The position numbers and the translations under genes are program-made. 64,000 bases of DNA from Chitinophagaceae bacterium (GTDB lineage: Bacteria > Bacteroidota > Bacteroidia > Chitinophagales > Chitinophagaceae): assembly GCA_019638475.1 (NCBI GenBank), contig JAHBTR010000001.1, positions 434,001-498,000 on the forward strand, read 5' to 3'. Positions 17,767 to 26,540 of the stretch are shown piece after piece (positions within the stretch are counted from its first letter, which is position 1; each line of letters starts with the position of its first letter). Below the pieces are notes generated by a model. It did not search any database, had not been told where the DNA came from, and saw only the letters and a program-made list of their open reading frames with translations.

Positions 17767-18978
17767 TTATTCTAATAAACAAATGTAAAATTTTTTAACT
17801 GGCGATGAAATAGTTTGATGAATTAATGGATTATCTATGGTTGAAATGTCTTTTACTGTTCCATCTTTATATAATATATTAATTTTTTCATCTTCTGTTT
17901 TATACAGAGTATTATTTGCAGTTCCAGTATGTACAAAATACTGAATAAGACTTTCATCTACATTAAATCGCTGCATGGCTTTTTGTTGTAATTTATTTAT
18001 ATAAGTAGTTTTGAAAGGCTCATACTGTAATTTTATTTTATACAGATTTCTGTTTAATAATCCTTTACATAGAGTGTTTAAAACAAAATCAGGATGTTTA
18101 CTCCATTGCTTTACTGCAAATGAAAAATCGCTATCATCTAATTCGCAAAATTTGGTTAATACTTTTTCATCTATACCATTTTGGTATTCATATAAAAAAT
18201 AATCTAAAGCTCCGTATGTTTTTAAACTTTCATTTCCTTCTTTGCTTAATTCTTTTACTCGTTTTAAAATATTTACAAGCATTGTTTCTGCTGCTACAAC
18301 AGTTTTGTGTAAGTAAACTTGCCAATACATTTGCCTACGAGCTACTAAAAACTTTTCTATGCTATAAATTCCTTTTTCTTCTACTACCAATTCTTCATTA
18401 TGAACAGTCAGCATTTTTATAATTCTGTCATAACCTATTACACCTTCACTTACACCAGTAAAAAAACTATCTCTTGTTAAGTAGTCCATTCTATCTACAT
18501 CTAATTGACCACTAACTAACTGATGTAAAAATTTTTTAGGATAATGATTGGTAAAAATGGCAATAGCTGTATCAAGTTGTCCATTCAATTCTTTGTTCAT
18601 TTTGTGCATTATTGCCAAGCTCAATGTTTCGTGATGAACATTTTGAAGTATTTGATTTTCTAAAGCATGAGAAAAAGCACCATGACCAACATCGTGCAAC
18701 AAGATAGCTGCTTTTACAGCTATTTCTTCTTCTTCAGTAATTTGTATGCCTTTATCTTTTAATTCATTTACTGCCAAACACATTAAATGATATGCCCCTA
18801 AAGAGTGGTGTAATCTTGTATGTACAGCACCAGGATATACCAAAAAAGCCAATGCCATTTGGTGTATTCTTCTTAATCTTTGATAATAAGGGTGAGCTAT
18901 TATATGAAATAAAAGAGGATGATTGATTGTAATAAATCCATAAACAGGGTCATTAATAATTTTACGTTTATTAGCCAT
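17767..18978 (-). CDS. HD-domain phosphohydrolase
   Basis: A 403-residue metal-dependent phosphohydrolase of the COG1078 type, related to dNTP triphosphohydrolases. The HD residues appear as HTRLHHSLGAYHL and ILLHDVGHGAFSHALE, and a second conserved stretch is QLDVDRMDYLTRDSFFTGV. The substrate (dNTP or another nucleotide) cannot be read from sequence. It is 34 bp upstream of lpxD on the same strand; this order is common in Bacteroidota, and the two are probably cotranscribed. Confidence 0.88.
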   Translation of the reverse strand: MANKRKIINDPVYGFITINHPLLFHIIAHPYYQRLRRIHQMALAFLVYPGAVHTRLHHSLGAYHLMCLAVNELKDKGIQITEEEEIAVKAAILLHDVGHGAFSHALENQILQNVHHETLSLAIMHKMNKELNGQLDTAIAIFTNHYPKKFLHQLVSGQLDVDRMDYLTRDSFFTGVSEGVIGYDRIIKMLTVHNEELVVEEKGIYSIEKFLVARRQMYWQVYLHKTVVAAETMLVNILKRVKELSKEGNESLKTYGALDYFLYEYQNGIDEKVLTKFCELDDSDFSFAVKQWSKHPDFVLNTLCKGLLNRNLYKIKLQYEPFKTTYINKLQQKAMQRFNVDESLIQYFVHTGTANNTLYKTEDEKINILYKDGTVKDISTIDNPLIHQTISSPVKKFYICLLE

Positions 18979-19055
18979 AACTTATTTTAGATGTTGTGAA
19001 GATACAAGCAATTATTTTATATAAAATACCCAGTTAAGTGTATTTTGGAAGTTAT

Positions 19056-19112
19056 ACGAATTTGGTTTCTACAATAGACCACTCTTTTTTCGTATAATAC
19101 CAAAATCTGTAT
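19056..19112. repeat. Dispersed intergenic repeat, copy 1
   Basis: The stretch from ATACGAATTTGG to CTGTATAA closely matches 46487-46545. Shared words include TTTGGTTTCTA, AATAGACC/T, ACTCTTTTT and GTATAAT, with a few mismatches and one single-base gap. It lies between icd and the HD-hydrolase gene, next to the icd terminator. Neither copy contains a credible ORF. Confidence 0.65.
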
Positions 19113-19116
19113 AACA

Positions 19117-19147
19117 AAAACCCTGCTATTTTATGTAGCAGGGTTTT
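19117..19147 (-). terminator. Intrinsic terminator after icd
   Basis: A perfect 12-bp stem, AAAACCCTGCTA at 19117-19128 and its complement at 19136-19147, with a 7-nt loop. On the minus strand it follows icd and ends in a T tract. Confidence 0.75.
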
Positions 19148-19210
19148 ATTCAAATTGTGAGTGAGATTATTATATTTTAATCAATCATCACAAGTAGTAT
19201 TTCTTTTGCT

Positions 19211-20440
19211 TTAAGATAATTTAGCTTGTAATGCTTTGTCTAATTCATCTAAAAACTCTTCAGTATATAAATAATGTTCGCCATGATTTACTTTATTACC
19301 ATGAATACAAACAGCTAAGTCTTTTGTCATTTTACCACTTTCTACAGTTTCTACACACACTTGTTCTAAAGCATTACTAAATTTAATTAGCTCATTATTA
19401 TTATCTAATTTACCTCTAAACTCTAAACCTCTTGTCCATGCAAAAATAGAAGCAATAGGATTGGTAGAAGTTGGATTGCCTTTTTGATGTTCACGATAGT
19501 GTCTTGTAACAGTACCATGTGCAGCTTCTGCTTCCATAGTTTTTCCATCAGGTGTTACCAAAGTAGAAGTCATTAAACCTAAGCTGCCAAAGCCTTGTGC
19601 TACTGTATCACTTTGTACATCACCATCATAATTTTTACAAGCCCAAACAAAATTACCATTCCATTTCAATGCACTTGCTACCATATCATCTATTAAACGA
19701 TGTTCGTAAGTAATACCTGCTGCATCAAATTTTGCTTTAAATTCTTGTTGATAAATTTCTTCAAAAATATCTTTAAACCTACCGTCATATTTTTTAAGAA
19801 TGGTATTTTTTGTAGATAAATAAAGAGGCCATTTTTTTTGCAATGCAGTATTAAAACAACTTCTTGCAAAACCTTTTATACTTTCATCTGTATTATACAT
19901 AGCCAATGCTACACCATCTCCTTTAAAATTATATACTTCATGTTCTATTACATTGCCATCTTCTGCTTCAAACTTAATGGTTAGTTTTCCTTTTCCTTTT
20001 GTTACAAAATCTGTAGCTCTGTATTGGTCGCCAAAAGCATGACGACCTATGCAAATAGGAGCAGTCCAGTTAGGCACTAAACGAGGCACATTTGTACAAA
20101 CGATAGGCTCACGAAAAACAGTACCATCTAAAATATTTCTGATAGTGCCGTTAGGGCTTTTCCACATTTGTTTTAAACTAAACTCTTTAACCCTTGCTTC
20201 ATCTGGTGTTATGGTAGCACATTTAATGCCTACACCATATTGTTTTATAGCATTAGCAGCATCTATTGTTACTTGGTCATTAGTAGCATCTCTGTGTTCT
20301 ATACCTAAGTCATAATATTTAATATCTACATCAAGGTAAGGAAGAATTAATTTGTCTTTAATAAATTTCCAAATAATTCTTGTCATTTCATCGCCATCCA
20401 ATTCTACTACAGGATTGGCTACTTTAATTTTAGCTGCCAT
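19211..20440 (-). CDS. icd: NADP-dependent isocitrate dehydrogenase
   Basis: A 409-residue enzyme of the TCA cycle, oxidising isocitrate to 2-oxoglutarate. It is of the eukaryote-like dimeric type: [20 protein letters not shown] at the start, then [40 protein letters not shown] and the NADP-site region [16 protein letters not shown]. It is full length with a clear ATG. The gene stands alone between a repeat-rich upstream gap and a terminator. Confidence 0.97.
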   Translation of the reverse strand: MAAKIKVANPVVELDGDEMTRIIWKFIKDKLILPYLDVDIKYYDLGIEHRDATNDQVTIDAANAIKQYGVGIKCATITPDEARVKEFSLKQMWKSPNGTIRNILDGTVFREPIVCTNVPRLVPNWTAPICIGRHAFGDQYRATDFVTKGKGKLTIKFEAEDGNVIEHEVYNFKGDGVALAMYNTDESIKGFARSCFNTALQKKWPLYLSTKNTILKKYDGRFKDIFEEIYQQEFKAKFDAAGITYEHRLIDDMVASALKWNGNFVWACKNYDGDVQSDTVAQGFGSLGLMTSTLVTPDGKTMEAEAAHGTVTRHYREHQKGNPTSTNPIASIFAWTRGLEFRGKLDNNNELIKFSNALEQVCVETVESGKMTKDLAVCIHGNKVNHGEHYLYTEEFLDELDKALQAKLS

Positions 20441-20517
20441 TGTTTTATGAATTAAAATTGATTTAAAATAAGTGAGGCAAATATAGGGTGAATGCTGTGA
20501 ATGATGTTTGCTTATAA

Positions 20518-20700
20518 TGAACTTGTTTAGACTTTTAATTTTTTACGAATTGTGAATAAAAAACGCTGTCAGCCTGAGCCTGTCGAAGGCGAGGGTTAAA
20601 AAATATGCTTCAATTAATCGGTTTCGACAGGCTCAACCTGACAACTTTCACTTTTTTTAGCTTCGTGTATATTAAATTGATAAAAGTCTAAACAAGTTCA
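20518..20700. repeat. MITE-like element with 20-bp terminal inverted repeats and a nested REP-like palindrome
   Basis: TGAACTTGTTTAGACTTTTA at 20518-20537 is matched exactly, inverted, at 20681-20700. Inside, a second imperfect palindrome pairs 20566-20587 (CTGTCAGCCTGAGCCTGTCG...) with 20623-20643 (TTCGACAGGCTCAACCTGAC...). No coding capacity is seen. The inner unit recurs singly at 39578 and 49080. It could be a non-autonomous transposable element or a nested insertion; the transposase family is not identified. Confidence 0.75.
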
Positions 20701-20796
20701 ATAATAGAAAACTTACAATATTTTTTTTGACTTGAAATTAAAAAGGAAAAAAGTAGCAATTCTTTAGAAAGAGGAATATTACTAAGGTTATTCAAC

Positions 20797-20829
20797 AAAA
20801 AAGCCACTTTAATTTAAAGTGGCTTTTTT
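20797..20829 (-). terminator. Intrinsic terminator after an outer-membrane protein gene
   Basis: A 14-bp stem (AAAAAAGCCACTTT at 20797-20810 with 20816-20829) and a T-rich end on the minus strand, 20 bp after the stop of the barrel gene. Confidence 0.75.
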
Positions 20830-20849
20830 GATAATTACTAAATTCTTAA

Positions 20850-21353
20850 TTAGAAATTATAGAATGCTTTTAGACCGAAAAAGCTTAAGCTACCACCACC
20901 TTTTGCAGAAACACCAGAATAGTGTGCTAATACTTGTATATTACCAAAGCTGTAACCAACTTGTGGGCTATACATAAAGCCACTACCACCACCTTTAGTA
21001 AAAGAACCAAAGCCTACTCCAGCACCAACTGTGAAGCCACTAGATACATAACGACCACCCACTAAAACTGGTATAAAGCCTATTGAAGGAACTTTAAAGC
21101 CTGAAATACTTTTTCCTGAAAAGTTATTATAGCCAACTTGTGCAAATCCTTCAAAACTTTCAGAAGCATGGTATGTTGCTTGAAGTTCAGCACCAATGCC
21201 AAAGCTATATGTTTTTCCAAAATTACCCATAGGGAATGAAAGAGATGGACCTACACCAAAGCTAAAACCTTTGCTTGATGATTCTTTTTTGTCTTGTGCG
21301 TTTACTGTAAAAACTATTACAGTAGCTAAAGCAAGTGTGAAAATTTTTTTCAT
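20850..21353 (-). CDS. Small outer-membrane beta-barrel protein
   Basis: A 167-residue protein with a signal peptide (IFTLALATVIVFTVNAQ) and a Gly/Ser/aromatic-rich mature part of alternating strands: FGVGPSLSFPMGNFGK, IGAELQATYHASE, GGRYVSSGFTVGAGVG. It ends in Phe (KAFYNF), as expected for insertion by the BAM complex. It resembles the small eight-stranded porin-like barrels of Bacteroidota. The next upstream gene is of the same type, possibly a diverged duplicate. The function is unknown. Confidence 0.8.
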   Translation of the reverse strand: MKKIFTLALATVIVFTVNAQDKKESSSKGFSFGVGPSLSFPMGNFGKTYSFGIGAELQATYHASESFEGFAQVGYNNFSGKSISGFKVPSIGFIPVLVGGRYVSSGFTVGAGVGFGSFTKGGGSGFMYSPQVGYSFGNIQVLAHYSGVSAKGGGSLSFFGLKAFYNF

Positions 21354-21522
21354 GTTTGTTAATTTTTATTTTTAAATAAGGGTTAAAAAAACTTAGGCAA
21401 AGATAGAGGGTTTTATATTAAAAAAATACCCAATAGTGGGTATTTTTATTTTTGTTAATAATTAACAACCCCTTAATAATTTTATAAACACATAGGCTAA
21501 TAGTACCTACTTATCTATATAA

Positions 21523-22011
21523 TTATTTAGCAAAATGAATTTGGAAACCTGCCCCAAATCCAAATATAGTGGCTCCTTTTACTGTTTGAAAATTACCTGT
21601 AAATTCTGCGGCTATACTTTTATTTAAAAATAAAGCATAACCACCCATTAGTTGAAAGGTAATAGAAGTATTGCCTCCACCAGATGCTCCTCCAAAACCA
21701 ATACCTGCTTGTGCAAATGGTTTTCCTTTAGTATTGTCTGTAAAATATCCTCTAATTAAAGGACCTAAAGACCATGCTGTGTTTCCCCCACCACTATTTA
21801 ATAAAAGTTGCCCACCTATTGCATAATTTTTCATAAAGAAATAACCAACATTGGGATTTAATGTAAATACAGATGTAGAACCACCACCTCCAGTAAATGA
21901 TGTTGATGTGAAACTTAAACCACCACCCAGTAAAAAGGTAGATTTTTCTGTTTGAGCATTAGCTGTAATACTGATTACAGCTATAATAGCAGTTATAAAA
22001 ACTTTTTTCAT
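21523..22011 (-). CDS. Small outer-membrane beta-barrel protein
   Basis: A 162-residue protein with a signal peptide (KVFITAIIAVISITANAQ) and Gly-rich beta strands such as FLLGGGLSFTSTSFTGGGGS and YAIGGQLLLNSGGG. The C-terminus GFGAGFQIHFAK fits a barrel. It is similar in size and style to the neighbour at 20850-21353, from which it is separated by 169 bp, so each may have its own promoter. No specific role can be assigned. Confidence 0.78.
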   Translation of the reverse strand: MKKVFITAIIAVISITANAQTEKSTFLLGGGLSFTSTSFTGGGGSTSVFTLNPNVGYFFMKNYAIGGQLLLNSGGGNTAWSLGPLIRGYFTDNTKGKPFAQAGIGFGGASGGGNTSITFQLMGGYALFLNKSIAAEFTGNFQTVKGATIFGFGAGFQIHFAK

Positions 22012-22183
22012 GTTGTTTAAATTTAAAGGGTTATAAATATTTTATAGCAATTTAAGATTATTTTTTAACCCACAAAAATTTTTTGGCAAGATATTTTAAT
22101 AGAAAAATCTTACTAAGTATGAAGAAAATAAATTTAATCGCCACATTTTTCGTGGTGGGTTATAACTATACTGTACCTATTAT

Positions 22184-22207
22184 ATTCTGTAAAAAATATT
22201 ACAGAAT
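22184..22207 (-). terminator. Possible terminator hairpin after the lipoprotein gene
   Basis: ATTCTGTAA (22184-22192) and TTACAGAAT (22199-22207) form a 9-bp stem with a 6-nt loop just past the minus-strand lipoprotein gene. It is A/T-rich and has only a weak T tail. Confidence 0.4.
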
Positions 22208-22217
22208 GTATGACTGG

Positions 22218-22688
22218 TTATTGAAAGTATTGATAAAATACTTCAAACGATTGCTTTATTTGCGTTGCTATATCATTTGCCTGTTGTTCATTTTCTGCTT
22301 TTTCTAATGCTTTAACTCTTTCTAAATGAGGGTGCAGCCATTTGTGTAGTTCATCATGACTCTTACCTTGCATAGTACAACTTTCAATTAATGCAGTATT
22401 TTTTTCTTTTAATTGAGCAGCTAAAAAAGTATAATTTTTTGACTGCTCTTTCAAATAAGCATCTACTATATTTTCCATAGCAAGTATAAAAGGTTTCATT
22501 TCTTCATTAATTTTCCATTTTTGTCCATTATCTAATACTATTGCTTCAGCATCTTCATTTGTATGTTCTTCTTCTTGCATAGTGGTTACTGTAGTAGTAT
22601 CTTGCACAGAAGTTGGTTCTTCTGTATTATGGTTGTTACAGCTAATGATGATTAATGAACTTAAAGAAAGAAAAATAATTTTTTTCAT
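22218..22688 (-). CDS. Hypothetical lipoprotein
   Basis: A 156-residue protein with a lipoprotein signal (FLSLSSLIIISC, then NNHN). The mature part is acidic and helical: residues 45-70 are rich in Glu/Asp, followed by EMKPFILAMENIVDAYLKEQ and HDELHKWLHPHLERVKALEK. It is probably anchored in the inner or outer membrane. I do not recognise a named family. It lies 32 bp downstream of the DinB-family gene on the same strand and may share its transcript. Confidence 0.7.
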   Translation of the reverse strand: MKKIIFLSLSSLIIISCNNHNTEEPTSVQDTTTVTTMQEEEHTNEDAEAIVLDNGQKWKINEEMKPFILAMENIVDAYLKEQSKNYTFLAAQLKEKNTALIESCTMQGKSHDELHKWLHPHLERVKALEKAENEQQANDIATQIKQSFEVFYQYFQ

Positions 22689-22720
22689 AACGAGTTATAC
22701 ATTTTTTAATAAAAGGAATA

Positions 22721-23227
22721 TTACGATTTGGGCATTTCGTCTGCACTGGGTCCATACATACCTGGTATAGCAACATCTAACATTCTTAAATAAACACTTA
22801 ATTGTGCTCTGTGATGATATAAATGATTCATAGCCATACTACGAATAAACTTAATTTTAGGAAGTTCCATTAATATTTGGTTGCCATTTCGTAAAACCCA
22901 AATTTTATTAATCAACTCTTCTTCTTTAGCAGTTTTTAATGCAGATATAGATTGTTGAGTTCCAGTTTTAAGTTCTTGTATTAAATCTTCTGTATTATTA
23001 ATTTCTGGGCGTTTAAGCGTGCCATCTGCAAAGTCTAAATAGTCAGTATTTACTATAAAACCAGCCCATCCAGATAAATTAGCAGTATGTGTAGCAAGTT
23101 GTTTCAATGTCATAGATTTTGGATGTGGTCTCCAATCAAACTTTTCTGACGGAACACATGCTAACATTTTTTGTGTGCTTACAGATTCATGTTCTATTTC
23201 TGCAATAAGTAATTGTATTAATGACAT
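22721..23227 (-). CDS. DinB-family protein
   Basis: A 168-residue four-helix protein of the DinB/YfiT superfamily. The pattern is clear: IAEIEHESVSTQKMLACVP, KFDWRPHPKSMTLKQLATHT and MAMNHLYHHRAQLSVYLRML. The histidines in HT and HHRAQL are the usual metal-binding residues. Members include bacillithiol- or mycothiol-dependent transferases and many proteins of unknown role; the substrate is not known here. Confidence 0.85.
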   Translation of the reverse strand: MSLIQLLIAEIEHESVSTQKMLACVPSEKFDWRPHPKSMTLKQLATHTANLSGWAGFIVNTDYLDFADGTLKRPEINNTEDLIQELKTGTQQSISALKTAKEEELINKIWVLRNGNQILMELPKIKFIRSMAMNHLYHHRAQLSVYLRMLDVAIPGMYGPSADEMPKS

Positions 23228-23591
23228 AATGTTATTTTAAGTTAAACAAATATTATTTGCAAATATGAAAAAATAAATTGACAAATAACTTTTATTGGTA
23301 TTAAAAGAAAAATAGAATCCCCCATTCATTATTGTATGAGCATTACGCCAATACAAATTATATACAATTAAGGTATTTGCCCCCAACTCCATTTTTACAT
23401 TTTTTTGCAAAAATGGAATTGCTATGATAAAAAGAATAAAACGAGTAAGAGTAGATACTAAAACAAACATTGTGTTATATGCAGGTAATAAAACAGCAAT
23501 AATTAATGAAAAAACAAGTGTTGTAGCATGGAATGAAGTGGGTAATATATAGTGGTTATTTTTTGTGTTGCACTTTTTTTCATTTATTCAA
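23228..23591. other. Intergenic region with one doubtful small ORF
   Basis: A 364-bp gap. It contains an inverted pair TCCATTTTT (about 23391-23399) and AAAAATGGA (about 23409-23417) and a 42-codon plus-strand frame. Nothing else recognisable was seen. Confidence 0.5.
23424..23552 (+). CDS. Possible 42-residue ORF
   Basis: ATG at 23424 opens a short basic peptide (MIKRIKRVRVDTKTNIVLYA ... AWNEVGNI) ending in TAG at 23550-23552. It stands in an otherwise empty gap after a hairpin. There is no family match I can name and no clear ribosome-binding site, so it may be chance. Confidence 0.2.
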   Translation: MIKRIKRVRVDTKTNIVLYAGNKTAIINEKTSVVAWNEVGNI

Positions 23592-24218
23592 TCAATCTAT
23601 ATTTTTCTTTGCCTTCTTCATCCATGTTATTAAACCTGCAACAGCCAATATTAAAAATACAATATACTGCATACTGCTTAGTACCAATGTTTTTACAAAA
23701 TATAATGGTATAGAAGCAATGTTAGTGGCAATCCACCACCACCAGCTTTCTACTTTTTTCTTAGCCATTAACCACATAGCTGTAAAAGCAGTAGCAGTAG
23801 CAAAAGCATCTGCCCAAGGAATTGCTCCTTCAAAAAAATATTTTTTAGCAAGTGTTAAAGCAAAAAAATAACCAGCATACATTACGCCAAAAAATATAAA
23901 TTGTTGTTGCCATTCTTTAGCATTGCTATAAGTTATATGTAAAGTAATTTCATGACTATTGACATCCCTTTTTGTCCATAACCACCAGCCATAAATACTC
24001 ATTACTGTATAATAAAAATTAACTGTTCCTTCCCCAGGTAAATGAAATTTAAAACTGATGTATATATAAATAATGGTATTAATAAGCCCTACAGGATATA
24101 CTAAAATATTTTCTTTTCTGCTATACCAAACACTCAAAATACCTGCTATTACTGCTACATATTCATACCAAGTTGTTTGTTGTATGTTTTCAAAAAGTTG
24201 GGCTAATATTTCATTCAT
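23592..24218 (-). CDS. pnuC: PnuC-family nicotinamide riboside/NMN transporter
   Basis: A 208-residue inner-membrane protein with seven or so hydrophobic segments. Family motifs are AVIAGILSVWYSRKENILVY near the start, then NFYYTVMSIYGWWLW, and WWWWIATNIASIPLYFVKTL near the end. PnuC proteins take up nicotinamide riboside by facilitated diffusion; close relatives move thiamine or riboflavin, and no riboswitch or salvage kinase lies nearby to settle the substrate. nadB, for de novo NAD synthesis, is in the same window but not adjacent. Confidence 0.9.
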   Translation of the reverse strand: MNEILAQLFENIQQTTWYEYVAVIAGILSVWYSRKENILVYPVGLINTIIYIYISFKFHLPGEGTVNFYYTVMSIYGWWLWTKRDVNSHEITLHITYSNAKEWQQQFIFFGVMYAGYFFALTLAKKYFFEGAIPWADAFATATAFTAMWLMAKKKVESWWWWIATNIASIPLYFVKTLVLSSMQYIVFLILAVAGLITWMKKAKKNID

Positions 24219-24489
24219 TTTTTCTATTATAAAATGTGGCTAAAGATAAAACAACCATTAAGTATATACCTATTTTATTCTAATGTAAGCTAAAAATTAA
24301 ATAAACAATACCGATAAAAGCATTGTTATTTGGGCTGCAATAATTGCTTTTGTATGTAAATAATAATACTTTTTCAAGATTTCTACACTTTATAAAAGAT
24401 ATTAAAAGCTACTTTTTGTAAAAAACATTTGGATAAATGCTATTAATTGCTATTATTGCAATACACGCACAACGATTAAAGATGTTACA

Positions 24490-24873
24490 ATGAGTAAAAA
24501 GCAATTATTTACGATGGAGTTTAAGGTAAAAAGTTCTCCATCTATACTGTTTGAATTTTTAAGTACACCTACAGGGCTACAAGAATGGTTTGCAGATAAA
24601 GTAGATGAATGGGAGGGAGAATTAAGTTTTAGCTGGGGCAATGGCACACCAGATAAAGCTGTTATTGTAGATATAGAACATGATAAACTTGTTCGTTATC
24701 GTTGGTTACATGCTCCTAAAGAAGAATATTTTGAATTTAGAATTGCCAGAACAGAAATATCTAATCAAACGATATTAATTGTTTCTGATTTTGCCGAAAA
24801 AAATGAAATTAAAGACCAAACACAACTTTGGGAATCGCAAGTAAAAGATTTATTGTACAGAATTGGAAGTTAA
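24490..24873 (+). CDS. START-like domain protein
   Basis: A 127-residue protein with an SRPBCC/AHSA1-like fold: FTMEFKVKSSPSILFEFLST, LQEWFADKVDEWEGELSFSW and the C-terminal helix QTQLWESQVKDLLYRIGS. Such proteins sit upstream of an LptF/G-type permease gene in many Bacteroidota, as here. Its ligand is not known. A weak hairpin with a T8 tail follows at 24906-24934. Confidence 0.75.
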   Translation: MSKKQLFTMEFKVKSSPSILFEFLSTPTGLQEWFADKVDEWEGELSFSWGNGTPDKAVIVDIEHDKLVRYRWLHAPKEEYFEFRIARTEISNQTILIVSDFAEKNEIKDQTQLWESQVKDLLYRIGS

Positions 24874-24905
24874 AAAAAATAATGACAAAATCATTGAACA
24901 CTACC

Positions 24906-24934
24906 ATCTCACTTACTTATATGAGATTTTTTTG
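24906..24934 (+). terminator. Possible terminator after the START-like gene
   Basis: ATCTCA (24906-24911) pairs with TGAGAT (24922-24927) and is followed by a run of T (24927-24933). The stem is only 6 bp. Confidence 0.4.
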
Positions 24935-25079
24935 TCAAATAATTAAACACTTTCTCTATCTATAACTTTGTCCTTTGTTAAAATAAATGAACTATTGTAT
25001 ATCTGCCTTATTTCTGCTATTGAAAAGGCTACATTTGCTTACTTATTTTATACAATAATCTTTATAAAGAAAAGATAAG

Positions 25080-26540
25080 GTGATAAAAAAATTAGATACA
25101 TTAATACTACGTTCCTTTATAGGACCATTTTTTGCTACATTCTTTATATCATTATTTGTATTGGTAATGCAATTCTTTTGGCTGTATATAGATGATTTAG
25201 TAGGAAAGGGTTTAGATATATTGGTTATTGTAAAATTAATTGTATATGTATCTACTACACTTATTCCTTTAGCACTTCCTTTAGCTATGTTATTATCTTC
25301 TATAATGACATTTGGTAATCTTGGTGAAACTTTTGAATTGGTTGCTATAAAGTCTGCAGGTATTTCTCTTTCTCGATTTATGAGACCATTATTTTTAACA
25401 GCTATATTAATAGGCGGTATTGCATTTGTTTTTTCAAACAATATAATTCCCATAGCACAATTAAAATTAGCATCATTAAAGTATGATATTATTGTAGCCA
25501 AACCTGCATTTGATATAAAGGAAGGAATGTTTTACAATCAGATAAAAGATTTTTCTATTAAAATTGGTAAAAAAGAAAAAAATGATAGCACTATAAGAAA
25601 CATTGTCATTTTTGAAAAAAGGTATAACCAGCAGGATAATGTTTTAATTGCAGATAGTGGCACAATGAGGGTAACGCCAGATAAAAAGTTTTTAGAATTT
25701 ATTTTAAAAGATGGATGGCGTTATGAAGAAAAGGGACAACGATATAGCAGTAATACAGATTATATAAGATTAGGGTTTAAAGAATATAAAAAAGTTTTTG
25801 ACTTATCGGCTTTTCAAATGAATGAAACAAGTGATTCAAGTTTTAAGTACGACCCAAAAATGTTAAGTATTAGGCAATTAAATACTACACTTGACTCTTT
25901 TGATAGAGGAAATAAAAAAATGTTTATTCGTAGCAATCAAGATATTGCCTCTGTTTTATATTTTACAAAATATGCTGATTCTGTTACTACTATACAATCA
26001 TCTACCCAATTTTTGGGCAAAACCAATTCTTTTACAAACATTATTCCAGACAGTTTAAAAGCAATGGTATATGATAATGCCAATGGTCAGCTACATACTG
26101 TAAAAAATATTACTGCATTGCAATCAGATGAATATTTGAACAAACAAAAAACTTTTCGTCAGCACGAAATTGAATGGCACAGAAAATTTACATTAAGCAT
26201 TGCCTGTATTGTATTGTTTTTAATAGGAGCTCCTTTAGGTTCTATTATAAGAAAAGGAGGATTAGGAATGCCGTTGGTTTTTTCTATCATCTTTTTTATT
26301 ATTTTTCATTTGTTCAACACATTTGGCGAAAAAATGACAAAAGAATCTGTTGTACCAGCTTATATAGGTATGTGGTTAAGTACAATTATATTAATTCCAA
26401 TAGGTGTTTTTCTTACTTATAAAGCTATGAGAGACTCTCAATTATTTAATAAAGAGTTTTATTACAGAGCTTTTAAAGCAATAAGAAATTTTTTAGCTAC
26501 CTTTAAAAATTCAAAATATTTACATCATGAAGAACAATAA
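25080..26540 (+). CDS. LptF/LptG-family permease
   Basis: A 486-residue inner-membrane protein of the YjgP/YjgQ family, part of the ABC machine that extracts lipopolysaccharide for transport to the outer membrane. Three N-terminal membrane segments (TLILRSFIGPFFATFFISLF and on) precede a large periplasmic domain, and three segments follow near the C-terminus (FTLSIACIVLFLIGAPLGSI). A GTG start fits the usual family beginning. In Bacteroidota one such gene commonly lies after a START-like gene. The 3' end overlaps the superoxide dismutase gene by 14 bp. Confidence 0.9.
   Translation: MIKKLDTLILRSFIGPFFATFFISLFVLVMQFFWLYIDDLVGKGLDILVIVKLIVYVSTTLIPLALPLAMLLSSIMTFGNLGETFELVAIKSAGISLSRFMRPLFLTAILIGGIAFVFSNNIIPIAQLKLASLKYDIIVAKPAFDIKEGMFYNQIKDFSIKIGKKEKNDSTIRNIVIFEKRYNQQDNVLIADSGTMRVTPDKKFLEFILKDGWRYEEKGQRYSSNTDYIRLGFKEYKKVFDLSAFQMNETSDSSFKYDPKMLSIRQLNTTLDSFDRGNKKMFIRSNQDIASVLYFTKYADSVTTIQSSTQFLGKTNSFTNIIPDSLKAMVYDNANGQLHTVKNITALQSDEYLNKQKTFRQHEIEWHRKFTLSIACIVLFLIGAPLGSIIRKGGLGMPLVFSIIFFIIFHLFNTFGEKMTKESVVPAYIGMWLSTIILIPIGVFLTYKAMRDSQLFNKEFYYRAFKAIRNFLATFKNSKYLHHEEQ

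Larger units (their letters stand above)
20441..20849. other. Repeat-bearing intergenic region
   Basis: A 409-bp gap upstream of icd. It contains the 183-bp inverted-repeat element (20518-20700) and the terminator of the next outer-membrane protein gene (20797-20829). No ORF with a family signature was seen. The icd promoter must lie between the element and the gene start. Confidence 0.7.

Noticed and set aside
22083-22307. 74-codon plus-strand ORF
   Set aside because: It runs over the terminator region and the end of the lipoprotein gene on the other strand and has no recognisable features.
23592-24218. pnuC as a thiamine transporter under a TPP riboswitch
   Set aside because: No TPP or NAD riboswitch core is visible upstream and no thiamine genes are near.
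25043-25501. 152-codon minus-strand ORF
   Set aside because: Antisense to the start of the LptF/G-type permease gene, which has clear family motifs.
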